From Primula veris (Eukaryota > Streptophyta > Magnoliopsida > Ericales > Primulaceae): DNA of 64,000 nucleotides. A program made the position numbers and the translations under genes. Under the pieces are notes generated by a model. That model saw only the letters and a list, made by a program, of their open reading frames with translations. It had not been told where the DNA came from and did no database searches. The stretch is taken from positions 16,979,211-17,043,210 of the forward strand of contig OY821741.1 in the NCBI GenBank assembly GCA_963682055.1. The letters are read 5' to 3'. Positions 24,061 to 33,052 of the stretch are shown piece after piece (positions within the stretch are counted from its first letter, which is position 1; each line of letters opens with the position of its first letter).

Positions 24061-24353
24061 AAAGTTATAGGAGCCTCAAGCCTAGCTTAATTAAGGTGTC
24101 CTCTGCTTAGACAAGATTAATCCAACATAAACAGAAGAACAACTAAAATGAACCAAAGCACAAGAAGCAAAAACCAACTTTCACAGATTAATCCAAATAA
24201 ACGATCGAGTATCAGTAAACATGTATACGCACTAGTGGACGGGGGAACTCACGATGCGTTTGCAAAAGAAAAATTTACACTTACCAAAATAAAAACTCTT
24301 AATCAACACATTATTCATATACAAGGTCCCAAATAAAAAACCAAATATTAAAG

Positions 24354-25184
24354 CTATTTTTTTAAAACAAAGCTTAAAAAGTACCGGACAACGATGTTCT
24401 CTTGAGGCTCGTCATCGTTTCCACCTCTTCCGTTTCCACCTCTTCCGTTTCCTCCTCCTCGGTTTCTCGCTCCTTCGTTTCCCCCTTCTCGGTTTACCTC
24501 TCCTTCGTTTCTACTCACATTATCTCGACCTCCGTTTCCGTGTGCCGTGAAGAGGTCCAGAGGCTTAGAAAAGGGCCGGAATACGATTCTAGAAGTTCCT
24601 GGGGCCAAACTGCTCGTGCTCGTGTCTTGATATCTGCTGCTTCCACCTTTGTTTCTGCGGTGGGTGTCATAACCGTAGTTGCTTCCACCTCGTTTTCCGC
24701 AGAGGGTGCCATAACCGTCACTACTTCCACCTCGGTTTCCGCAGAGGGTGCCATAACCGATGCTTCCACCTCGGTTTCCGCTGTGTGTTTCTTCTCTGAG
24801 GTGAGAGAAGACCACTGAATCTAGTGAAGCGGCCCGTGAAAGACTGATGCGGATAACGCGCTGAGGAGACAAGGGTGTGGGTGGTGAGGTTAATGGCGAG
24901 TCTAAAGGACTGTCGAGGCTGATGTTGGTGATCACATGAGCGGAGGAGGACTGTTGATTGGACAGCCTCAGTGAGAAACTACCGGTGTTGGCGAGGCGAG
25001 CAAACGCTTGTTCCTCCGTCTCCATATTTAAGCTTCTTGACGTGCCAAAAACACCGCTGTTCGGCCCTTTGTCGGAGCTTCCGAAGCGGAAAGGGGAGTC
25101 TGGTTCTTCTAGGCGATGGGACCAGACCCGTGCTGATATGGGAGGAGTATTTCCGGTGGGTTTTTTGCTATTTTGTTCCGCCAT
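24354..25184 (-). CDS. unrecognised Ser/Pro- and Gly/Arg/Asn-rich protein, 276 codons
   Basis: I do not recognise this protein. The start ATGGCGGAA at 25184 has a good plant context (ACAATGGCG) and is conserved in four copies. Residues about 1-60 are mixed. About 60-125 are Ser/Leu/Pro-rich with repeated S-P steps (SLDSPLDSPLTSPPTPLSP), candidate phosphosites. About 130-190 hold four imperfect 14-15-residue repeats of the type GNRGGSSDGYGTLC, encoded by ~42-45-bp DNA repeats. About 205-260 are Gly/Asn/Arg-rich (GGGNGRGGNGRGGND), as in disordered RNA-binding RGG tails. There is no membrane segment or enzyme motif. The last residues after ENIVV may be intron read-through, since CCG|GTACTT could be a donor. 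It is the only uninterrupted copy; others are at 27815-33052 (split), 45374-45841 and 49300-49767. It could be a real orphan gene or a non-functional transposon-borne frame. Confidence 0.5.
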   Translation of the reverse strand: MAEQNSKKPTGNTPPISARVWSHRLEEPDSPFRFGSSDKGPNSGVFGTSRSLNMETEEQAFARLANTGSFSLRLSNQQSSSAHVITNISLDSPLDSPLTSPPTPLSPQRVIRISLSRAASLDSVVFSHLREETHSGNRGGSIGYGTLCGNRGGSSDGYGTLCGKRGGSNYGYDTHRRNKGGSSRYQDTSTSSLAPGTSRIVFRPFSKPLDLFTAHGNGGRDNVSRNEGEVNREGGNEGARNRGGGNGRGGNGRGGNDDEPQENIVVRYFLSFVLKK

Positions 25185-26554
25185 TGTAGATAGTACTGTA
25201 TTAGTGAGTGGGGGAGTAAAAGGAAATAATTATTATGGGATTTGTTTAGTATGCATAAAAAATAAAAAAATAAAAAAACCTTTGTTTTTCCTCCGTACAT
25301 GCACATGGATAAAAGACAAAACATTTCAATTATGGTTTAATAGTATGAACTTTTTTTCCATTTTGCCACATTGAATGCATAAATGATCATTTTAACATAA
25401 GTTATTGTTTAAGCGAAAGAATGTGAGTGCAATTCTGTTATACTGTCAATTTTGACAAAATCTATAAATTAGTATTTAAATTGTTAAAAGTGGCACTCGA
25501 GTGCAAAAACTGATAAATTACTAAAAAGAACACTAAAAAATTCGAGTAGTTTGGCACACTAAATAAAAGTATGAACCAGGTTTATGCAAGTATTTCTTGT
25601 TCATCAGGACTGGAAAATATAGTTAAAGCTCGATCAATACCAGACATCCGACAAAATCCGTGCCGAAATAAACGTGACCACGGATACAATCCTGTGACGT
25701 ATCTATACTTAATGTAACTTGAATTTGATTTCAGTTTGATTTCTTCCTTATATATAAAATTTCTTATTTAAATAAAAAGTTAGTTTCACTGGTATAGTCA
25801 TAAAGTAACTTGTGTTTTAGAGAAATTTAGAATATAAGACAATTTATGAATGTCTCTTTCTACCACAATATTATAACAACAATAAAATTTATTGGTTCGA
25901 TTTGATTAGTTTTGAAACTATTGGATGTCCATTTGATTTTTTTTTCTTAAGAATTGGAAGTGATTTTAAATATACTAAAATTTAAGGGGGGTAGCATATA
26001 TATAAATAGAGAGACATGCTGGAAAGTTGGTACAAGTCAACACAATATTAGACCAAAATATAGGTCTGTAATTCTCTGGTTTTACAAAAACAATTTGTCT
26101 TTTTTTCCACTTCAAAAATATAGATATAGTAGTGGGACGTTGCCTCGTACCAAATAATTGATACAAACCATTTTGATTTAAATTACTCCAATTCTTTATA
26201 AACGAAAATTTGATCATGCCTAAATTTTGTTCACTAGTAAAACCTACCGTTGTCTCTCTTTATATTGTATCTTTTAAAATTTAACCCACATATTTCTAGT
26301 ATTAATATTTTCACGAAGCTATAAATAACTCATCTCCATAAGGGAATTAATAGACAACTGAGATCATTGTAAAAACATGTAAATATAATATTTTTGGCCA
26401 TTTTTTTTAATAGTTATAGTGCTCATCAAGCGAAAAGGGTAAGAACGTCAATCAAAAGTACTTTAGTAACTTAACCAACCTGGATATATGAATAAAACCA
26501 AATAGAATATATATGGTCTCCATAGTATATCAATCATATTTTTTTTGGAATATA
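25185..26554. other. flank of the repeated reading frame (upstream, minus orientation)
   Basis: AT-rich, repeated at 33053-34424, 45842-46373 and 49768-50972 with few differences. It would contain the promoter of the minus-strand frame, but no TATA box at a convincing distance is evident. Plus-strand TATA-like words (TATATAAATAG near 25996, CTATAAATAACTC near 26321) have no gene after them. A ~110-bp patch at 25575-25700 resembles 37275-37395. Confidence 0.5.
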
Positions 26555-26563
26555 TAGTTTTAT

Positions 26564-26952
26564 GAGATAATTAATGTTAAGCGTATTCAACTTTCAGCTC
26601 ATTTCGATTTATTATACTCAACTATCAACTTTTTGATTTAATATACTATACTAAATGAAAACTTTCGATTTAGTATTTTTCGTCCAAATTACCGTTAAAT
26701 ACTGACATCAGCTAACGTTTTCAGTTAATTTGAAGGGCAAAATGGTCTTTTTACCTACTAAATTAACTTAAACAAAAAAAAAACCTACTAAATTAACTAA
26801 AACAAAAAAAAAATAGAAGCCCATGGGACTCGAACCCAAGCCTACCAATTAAAGGGAAATGTTTTTAACCACTTGTCCAACCATACTTTCATGAAAATAT
26901 TAGCGTTATATATATATATATACTCTATCTGTGTATAGATGTGTATATATAC
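26564..26952. mobile_element. left part of the Mutator-like foldback, truncated
   Basis: It starts GAGATAATTAATGTTAAGCG right after TAGTTTTAT (26555-26563), the same insertion site as the full element at 34434. It is cut at the tandem-duplication joint about 390 bp in. Here the arm keeps a fuller A/T-rich repeat before the tRNA-like module than the left arm at 34434, so the two copies diverged independently. Confidence 0.85.
26818..26888 (-). other. tRNA-like module in the truncated foldback arm
   Basis: The minus strand has GGACAAGTGGTTAAAAAC (box A-like) and GGGTTCGAGTCCCATGGGC (box B GGTTCGAGTCC, a perfect match to GGTTCGANTCC) about 35 bp apart. The T-arm TGGG/CCCA pairs. No CCA-ready acceptor stem is seen. 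Confidence 0.6.
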
Positions 26953-27540
26953 AAATATAAAAATCAATCTGATTCCCGAAATGCTACAAAAAAGATTTTA
27001 AATGTCACAAAAAACATATAACAATCTTAAAAGTGACAATTTGGTCCAAACATCCAACTCAAAGATCAAGCGTCAGTTGACATATACAAAGTCACAAATA
27101 CAATACAAATATAGATACATATACGAAGCCCCAAGCCTAGATTCAACAAGCTAACCTGATTTCTAAATTTATGAAAATGTTACACAATTTATTAAATTAC
27201 AAAATACACCTAACAATTTAAAAAGTGACACTATTAGTCCAGTCAATGTTTTGACATTCACATACACAAATACATACAAAAATCAATCTTATGTCTGAAA
27301 TGTAAGATAAATCTTTGTAAAAATTACAAAATACAACCAAAAACCTAAAAATGTGACAATTAGGTCGAAACATCAAACCAAAAAATAAGTGTCAGTTGAC
27401 TTAGACAATAGTGAGAAGATAATACGATGCACGCATACATACATAAATATATTACACAAAATATTTCCGAAATACTACAGAAAAGGTTAAAAGTTTTACA
27501 AAATAAATATAACAATCTAAAAAAGTTATAGGAGCCTCAA
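26953..27540 (-). repeat. satellite monomers, second tandem copy
   Basis: Near-identical to 23487-24060. It begins AAAAATCAATCTGATTCCCG and continues through monomers near 27025, 27215 and 27345. Confidence 0.8.
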
Positions 27541-27814
27541 GCCTAGCTTAATTAAGGTGTCCTCTGCTTAGACAAGATTAATCCAACATAAACATAAGAA
27601 CAACTAAAATGAACCAAAGCACAAGAAGCAAAAACCAACTTTCACAGATTAATCCAAATAAACGATCGAGTATCAGTAAACATGTATACGCACTAGTGGA
27701 CGGGGGTACACACGATGCGTTTGCAAAAGAAAAATTTACACTTACCAAAATAAAAACTCTTAATCAACACATTATTCATATACAAGGTCACAAATAAAAA
27801 ACCAAATATTAAAA

Positions 27815-28185
27815 CTATTTTTTTAAAACAAAGCTTAAAAAGTACCGGACAACGATGTTCTCTTGAGGCTCATCATCGTTTCTACCTCTTCCGTTTCCAC
27901 CTCTTCCGTTTCCTCCTCCTCGGTTTCTCCCTCCTTCGTTTCCCCCTTCTCGGTTTCCCTCTCCTTCGTTTCTACTCACATTATCTCGACCTCCGTTTCC
28001 GCGTGCCGTGAAGAGGTCCATAGGCTTAGAAAAGGGCCGGAATACGATTCTAGAAGTTCCTGGGGCCAAACTGCTCGTGCTCGTGTCTTGATATCTGCTG
28101 CTTCCACCTTTGTTTCCGCGGTGGGTGTCATAACCGTAGTTGCTTCCACCTCGTTTTCCGCAGAGGGTGCCATAACCGTCACTAC
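27815..28185 (-). pseudogene. C-terminal part of the repeated reading frame, cut by copia
   Basis: It matches 24354-24725 of the intact frame (Gly/Asn/Arg-rich tail and two of the four short repeats). The upstream half of the gene is at 32585-33052, on the far side of a 4.4-kb copia insertion. A 5-bp duplication, ACTAC, marks the cut. Compared with the intact frame there are a few substitutions and no stop within this part. Confidence 0.85.
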
Positions 28186-28345
28186 TGTTGGGAAATCAAG
28201 TCGAGCACAAAGAAATACAGAAGTATTAAAACCAAGCACACACTCTTTGATAACGGAGTTCACCCAAATTGGCTACGTCTCCGGGCTGCTACACGTGACA
28301 CTTAATATTATTAAGAGGATTACAAACGTAATCTAGCTAAACACA
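28186..28345 (-). repeat. truncated 3' LTR of the Tork-like copia
   Basis: Only the last 160 of 348 LTR bases (coding-strand sense) remain. At about 28345 the LTR runs straight into the RNase H coding end, so the polypurine tract and the promoter-bearing part of the LTR have been deleted. Confidence 0.85.
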
Positions 28346-29192
28346 GCCTCAGTTTGTCGATTGTAATAGCCTTCGTTAGCATATCGGCGGGGTTCTTAGC
28401 GCCCTCAATCTTTTCTAGCGCGAAGATTCCATCTTCTAGAACAGCCCGGATAAAGTGGTAACGAATCTGTATGTGCTTGGTGCGTGAATGGAATACATGA
28501 TTCTTAGCTAGCTGAACTGCACTTTGACTATCACAGTGCAGAACTCCCTTGTCGGTTTTCTGACCGAGCTCCTTTAAGAAACCTTGCAACCAAATCATCT
28601 CTTTGCTTGCTTCTGTCACCGCGACGTACTCAGCCTCTGAGGTCGACAATGCAACAATCTTTTACAGCTTATATGTTCAACTCACAGCATTACCACCGTA
28701 GGTACAAACACATCCCGTTGTGCTCTTTCGGCTGTCCAGATCACCGGCCATGTCAGCATCCACATAGCTGTGCAGGCCTTCCGAGGTCATTCGGAAACAT
28801 AATGCCGAACTCACGGTACCCGAGAGATATCTCAATATCCACTTCACAGCTTCCCAATGGTGCTTTCCTGGGTTACTCATGTAACGACTGACAACTCCCA
28901 CTGCATGGACAATGTCCGGTCTTGTACACACCATAGCGTACATCAAGCTACCAATTGCTGAAGCGTAGGGTATGTTCGACATAAGATCCTTTCCTTCCTC
29001 GTCTAAAGGTGATTGTTTCTTCGACAAGCTAAAGTGTGCGGCTAGCGGTGAGCCTACAGCCTTGGCATCACTCATGCTAAACCGTGCCAACACTTTCTTC
29101 ACATCTTCGGCTTGTGACAGAAACAAAGACCCGTCCCTTTCTCGGGAAATCCTCATACCGAGGATCTGATTTGCGGCACCCAAATCTTTCAT
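28320..29192 (-). pseudogene. RT end and RNase H of the Tork-like copia
   Basis: The minus-strand frame 28677-29192 starts MKDLGAANQILGMRI (RT palm end) and continues through KAVGSPLAAHFSLS, YASAIGSLMYAMVCTRPDI, GAVKWILRYL-like and SYVDADMAGDLDSRKSTTG, the RNase H entry. After two stops (at the codons expected to be Trp and Gln/Lys, about 28650-28680) it resumes at 28649 with STSEAEYVAVTEASKEMIWL, then HCDSQSAVQLAKN and TKHIQIRYHFIR, all standard copia RNase H words. The frame ends inside the truncated LTR at 28320. A stop between KQQLAK and FEMKDL (about 29193-29198) separates it from the RT frame. Confidence 0.9.
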
Positions 29193-29198
29193 CTCGAA

Positions 29199-29882
29199 CT
29201 ATTTCGCCAACTGTTGCTTGACCTTGTTAATCTCCACAGGGCTCGTCCCGACAAGCAACATGTCATCTACATACAAGAGTAGTATGACATACGAAGAGTT
29301 CACAAATCTCTTCACGAAACAGCAGTGATCGCTATCACTTCTTTTGAACCCGCTATCCACCATGAAACTGTCAAACTTCTTATACCACTGCCGTGGTGCT
29401 TGTTTTAGCCCGTACAAGCTCTTCTTCAGTTTGCAGACCAGTTTCTCTTTTTCCCTTTCGGCAAACCCTTCAGGTTGGAGCATGTAAATTTCTTCTTCTA
29501 GATCTCCATGGAGAAATGCAGTTTTCACATCTAACTGCTCGAGATGAAGATTCGCATTTACAACAATGCTCAACAATAGCCGAATAGTCATCAACTTTAC
29601 GACTGGTGAAAAGATCTCAATGTAGTCAATTCCTGCCTTTTGCTGGAATCCTTTGACTACTAATCGTGCCTTATACCGTTTCGAGCCATCTTGTTCCTCC
29701 TTTAGTTGGAACACCCATTTGTTGCTCAGTGCCCTTTTCCCTTTGGGCAGTTCGGCTAACTGCCAAGTCACATTCTTCTCTAGTGACTTCATCTCATCAT
29801 TCATCGTGAGCTCCCACTTGCTCGAGTCTTTCAGCTCCAGGGCTTCTTCTCTATTTTCAGGCTCGCCTGCATCACTGAGCAA
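29199..29882 (-). pseudogene. reverse transcriptase of the Tork-like copia
   Basis: A 227-codon minus-strand frame. It contains WELTMNDEMKSLEKNVTW and LPKGKRALSNKWVFQLKEE at the start, YKARLVVKGFQQKAGIDYIE, the QLDVKTAFLHGDLEEEIYM fingers/palm motif, KSLYGLKQAPRQWYKKFDSF, and the catalytic YVDDMLL. All key RT residues seem present. The frame ends in a TAG where relatives have Gln before FEMKDLG. Upstream it is out of register with the integrase frame (29937-30686). The copy at 46374-46776 is cut off near its 5' third. Confidence 0.9.
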
Positions 29883-29936
29883 TATGTAATGCAGGGAATG
29901 TGAGTATCGGGCAGGATGTCTCCTCTCGCGATGACT

Positions 29937-30686
29937 TCAGCCCAATTCAGGTCGGGGAGTTTGGGGCAGCTCCTCGTCCTCTTCAACATCTGCTGGAGGG
30001 TTGTCGAGCACCACTGGCTCATCTTCAGTGTCATTTTCCAACTCTCTTGGAAACACATTCATGTCGACCATACCACTTTCCTCGGACGGGAGCGCATCTT
30101 CTTCCACTACTGTATTTTGTCGATCTTTGTACAAAATGCCTTCGTTGAAGATGACATCCTTACTGCGAATGATCTTCTTTGCTTGATCATCCCAGAAGCG
30201 ATATCCGAACTCAGCTCCACCGTACCCCACAAAGTAACACACTTTGGATTTCGAGTCAAGCTTGGTACGCTCGTTTATGTCGACGTGAATATATGACAGA
30301 CAACTGAACACTCGTAAGTGTTCATAAGAGATAGTCTTTCCTATCCACTTTTCTTCGGGAATTCTCTTCTCTATTGGCACTGAGGGTCCACGGTTAATGA
30401 GATAAACCGCCGTGCTTACTGCATGTGCCCACAAGGCTTTGGGCAACCCACTTTGCAATCTCATACTCCTAGCACGCTCATTGATTGTTCGGTTCATTCG
30501 CTCGGCCATGCCATTCTGCTGTGGCGTTCTTCGGATGGTCTTCTCCATTCGAATGCCTCTTTGAGCACAGAACTCTACGAACTTCGCATCAATGTACTCT
30601 CCGCCGTTATCGGACCTCAAACATTTGAGTTTATTCCCGGTCTCTAGTTCGACCATGGCCTTCCATTCTTGAAATTTTTTAAACAC
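29937..30686 (-). pseudogene. integrase of the Tork-like copia
   Basis: A 249-codon minus-strand frame. It contains LKCLRSDNGGEYIDAKF (second catalytic Asp region), TPQQNGMAERMNRTI (with the Glu about 35 residues on), ALWAHAVSTAVYLINRGPS, and the C-terminal EHLRVFSCLSYIHV and FVGYGGAEFGYRFWD motifs. An acidic linker to the RT follows (residues about 200-249). The N-terminal zinc-binding part is in another frame (30688-30966). Confidence 0.9.
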
Positions 30687-30687
30687 C

Positions 30688-31372
30688 TCAGACGTGTTTC
30701 AAGAAATAGACCCATGTTTTCCTCATCGAATCATCGATGAAGGTCACACAGTACTGAGATCCTCCCAGTGAGGTTACTGGAGATGGTCCCCATACGTCTG
30801 AGTTGACCAGTGCTAGCTTCTCCTCCTTGGGAGCTTTTCCACCTTTCCGGAAGCTCACTTTCTTCTGCTTCCCGAAGTTGCAACCTTCGCACATGTCGAG
30901 ATTGACAGACTTCAAGCCTGGAAGTTTACTGTCCTTCGCTAACACCTTCATCCCCTTCTCACTCATCGGTCATGTACAGTGTACCGACCTTACTCCCTCG
31001 GGCTATCACCATAGCTCCTCGTGAAACTTTCCAAGCTCCACAGCTAAACGAAATGGAGTGTCTTTCGGCATCGAGTTGACCTACTGAGATCAGATTCTTG
31101 GTCAACCTCGGAACATGCCTCACTTTCGTTAGCTTCCATACCGACCTGTTTGGAATGCGAATTTTCACATCGCCCATTCCAACAACATCCAACGCTTCTC
31201 CGTCGTCTAAGTACATTTTACCCAAATTACCCGCAATGTAATTTTCGAGTAAATTCTTTTGAGCGGTCGTGTGACATGATGCCCCAGAGTCTAGAATCCA
31301 CACATCTATATCTCTCTGTACGGAAAGCATTAAACAGTCACCCGAATCCTCGTCGCTCGCAATATTAGCCAC
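30688..31372 (-). pseudogene. protease and integrase N-terminus of the Tork-like copia, frameshifted
   Basis: The frame 30959-31372 has WILDSGASCHTT, the D-S-G aspartic protease site, then VRHVPRLTKNLISVGQLD. The next frame, 30688-30966, has NLDMCEGCNFGKQKKVSF (CX2C half of the integrase zinc site) and SDVWGPSPV with the first catalytic Asp. Between them, compared with 46834-48321, a 71-bp piece carrying the His half of the zinc site (ELWHRWLGHM) is missing. The gap is bounded by CTCAT on both sides (30962-30966), which explains the frame change. Confidence 0.9.
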
Positions 31373-31399
31373 GTGATCACGGCCGGTACCCTTCTTCGG

Positions 31400-32179
31400 C
31401 TACTTGCACTCATGACTAAAGTGCCCCATACCCTGGCAGTTATAGCATCGAAGATTCTTCTTACTTCGGTCGCTATCTTTACCACCTCGGTTTTGCCCTC
31501 TTCTACCTCGGAATTGTGAACGTCCTCTAACGTCCCATACCCTGGCCTTACCTCGGTCTCTTGAACCCATGTTCAAAGCTGCTCCATCATTTGAGCATTC
31601 ACCCATGTCTAATCTCCTGAGTTCCTCAGCGAGTATTTGATCTCGGATGCCGTTGTAAGTCAGTTTCTCCTTTCCAATTGAGTTGCTCACAGCAGCTCGC
31701 ATGAATTCCCAACTGTTCGGTAGAGATCCTACCAGTATAAGGGCTCTCACTTCGTCTTCAAAAGTTATCTCCACTGCATCCAACTGATTTACGGTGTTGA
31801 TTAACTTGTTCACGTGACTTGCGACAAGTGTCCCCTCAGCCATGCGTAGGTTGAACAACTTATGCATGAGATGTACCTTGTTGTTCGCGGATGGTTTCTC
31901 ATACATGTCGGTGAGGACCTTCATCATCCCCATCGTCGTCGTCTCTCTTGCGACCTTTTGTGCTACACTCCTAGATAGTGTTAAGCGGATCACTCCCAAC
32001 ACTTGTCGGTCTAAGAGTTTCCATGTCTGCTCGGTGGTCGTGGTCGGCCTTTCCTCATGGAGAAAAGACTGATGCATCTTCCTCCCGTAGAGGTAGTCCT
32101 CTATTTGCATTCTCTAGAATGCGAAGTCCTTCCCATCGAACTTCTCGATCCCGTGTGCGACTCTGTCTTCTTTTGCCAT
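31400..32179 (-). pseudogene. gag of the Tork-like copia with an early stop
   Basis: The start ATG at 32179 (MAKEDRVAHGIEKFDGKDF) is followed by TAG at codon 22 (32114-32116), where the copy at 48.83 kb has TGG (Trp). After the stop the frame is open for 236 codons: MQIEDYLYGRKMHQSFL, SLPNSWEFMRAAVSNSI, and a CCHC knuckle CYNCQGMGHFSHEC at the end (about 31403-31445). It would make the capsid/nucleocapsid protein. The same TAG is present in the fragment at 44.9 kb. Confidence 0.9.
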
Positions 32180-32220
32180 TGATCTTCCTCTCGGTCTTCG
32201 ACCTTGGTTCTGCGAACCTC

Positions 32221-32234
32221 GGGCTCTGATACCA
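32221..32234 (-). other. primer-binding site (initiator Met tRNA)
   Basis: The minus strand reads TGGTATCAGAGCCC two bases inside the 5' LTR, the standard plant copia primer site. Identical copies lie at 45010-45023 and 48936-48949. Confidence 0.93.
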
Positions 32235-32236
32235 CT

Positions 32237-32584
32237 TGTTGGGAAATCAAGTCGAGCACAAAAAAAGACAGAAATATTAAAACCGAGCACACACTCTTTG
32301 ATGACGGAGTTTACCCAAATTGGCTACGTCTCCGGGCCGCTACACGCGTCACTTAATATTATTAAGAGGATTACAAACGTAATCTAGCTAAACAGAAAGC
32401 TATGGTTCTTTCACAAATAGAACTCTCTCTTTAAAATATATATAAAGGTGTTTGTGTAGGTGTAATTAAAATACAAGATATTGGGGCATATAAATAGAAC
32501 CCTTAGTGAGTCATATTACAATTCCAGGCGATGTGGGATAATTAGAAAACATGGCCAAACCTCATTTGGCTCCACAACTCAACA
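32237..32584 (-). repeat. 5' LTR of the Tork-like copia (348 bp)
   Basis: Plus-strand ends TGTTGGGAAATCAAG...CTCAACA, with a TATATATAAAGG-like word on the minus-strand promoter side near 32440. Same-length copies are at 45026-45373 and 48952-49299. By eye this copy is closer to the first of these. Confidence 0.93.
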
Positions 32585-33052
32585 ACTACTTCCACCTCGG
32601 TTTCCGCAGAGGGTGCCATAACCGTCGCTGCTTCCACATCGGTTTCTGCTGTGTGTTTCTTCTCTGAGGTGAGAGAAGACCACTGAATCTAGTGAAGCGG
32701 CCCGTGAAAGACTGCTGCGGATAACGCGTTGAGGAGACAAGGGTCTGGGTGGTGAGGTTAATGGCGAGTCTAAAGGACTGTCGAGGCTGAGGTTGGTGAT
32801 CACATGAGCGGAGGAGGACTGTTGATTGGACAGCCTCAGTGAGAAACTACCGGTGTTGGCGAGGCGAGCAAACGCTTGTTCCTCCGTCTCCATATTTAAG
32901 CTTCTTGACATGCCAAAAACACCGTTGTTCGGCCCTTTGTCGGGGCTTTCGAAGCGGAAAGGGGGGTCTGGTTCTTCTAGGCGATGGGACCAGACCCGTG
33001 CTGATATGGGAGGAGTATTTCCGGTGGGTTTTTTGCTATTTTGTTCCGCCAT
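32585..33052 (-). pseudogene. N-terminal part of the repeated reading frame, cut by copia
   Basis: It encodes the first ~155 residues of the 276-residue frame (same start, MAEQNSKKPTGNTPPISARV) and then runs into the ACTAC duplication and the copia LTR. It differs from the intact copy by a few substitutions (for example DPPFRFE instead of DSPFRFG). The remainder is at 27815-28185. Confidence 0.88.

Larger units (their letters stand above)
23487..26952. repeat. tandem duplication, first copy (~3.46 kb)
   Basis: Sequence from about 23487 (AAAAATCAATCTGATTTCCG) restarts at about 26953 and stays nearly identical through the satellite, spacer, reading frame and flank, allowing for the copia inserted in the second copy. 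Offsets are constant: small landmarks at 24148/27609, and frame ends at 25184/33052 once the 4.4 kb copia and its 5-bp duplication are subtracted. The first copy ends inside the foldback element. Confidence 0.88.
28186..32584 (-). mobile_element. Ty1/copia retrotransposon, Tork/TNT1-like, defective (4399 bp)
   Basis: It is inserted in the repeated reading frame with target duplication ACTAC (28181-28185, 32585-32589); the uninterrupted site is seen in the frame at 24354-25184. On the minus strand: 348-bp 5' LTR, initiator-Met primer site, gag with CCHC knuckle, protease, integrase, RT, RNase H, then a truncated 3' LTR. The domain order (integrase before RT) is that of Ty1/copia, and KSLYGLKQAPRQWYKKFDSF is typical of the Tork/TNT1 group. 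It is disabled by at least four stops, a 71-bp frameshifting deletion, and loss of the polypurine tract and U3 of the 3' LTR. Confidence 0.92.

Noticed and set aside
24148..24336. 62-codon plus-strand frame repeated at 27609-27797
   Set aside because: Its repetition is explained by the tandem duplication; composition is Lys/Asn/Thr-rich as in AT-rich spacer, and no copy outside the duplication keeps it.
24402..24818. Ser/Val-rich plus-strand frame (repeated VSTSSV)
   Set aside because: Shadow of the codon repeats of the minus-strand frame at 24354-25184.
26818..26888. Functional tRNA gene
   Set aside because: Box A/B are present but no closed acceptor stem or normal anticodon arm could be folded by eye, and the sequence is part of a transposon arm.
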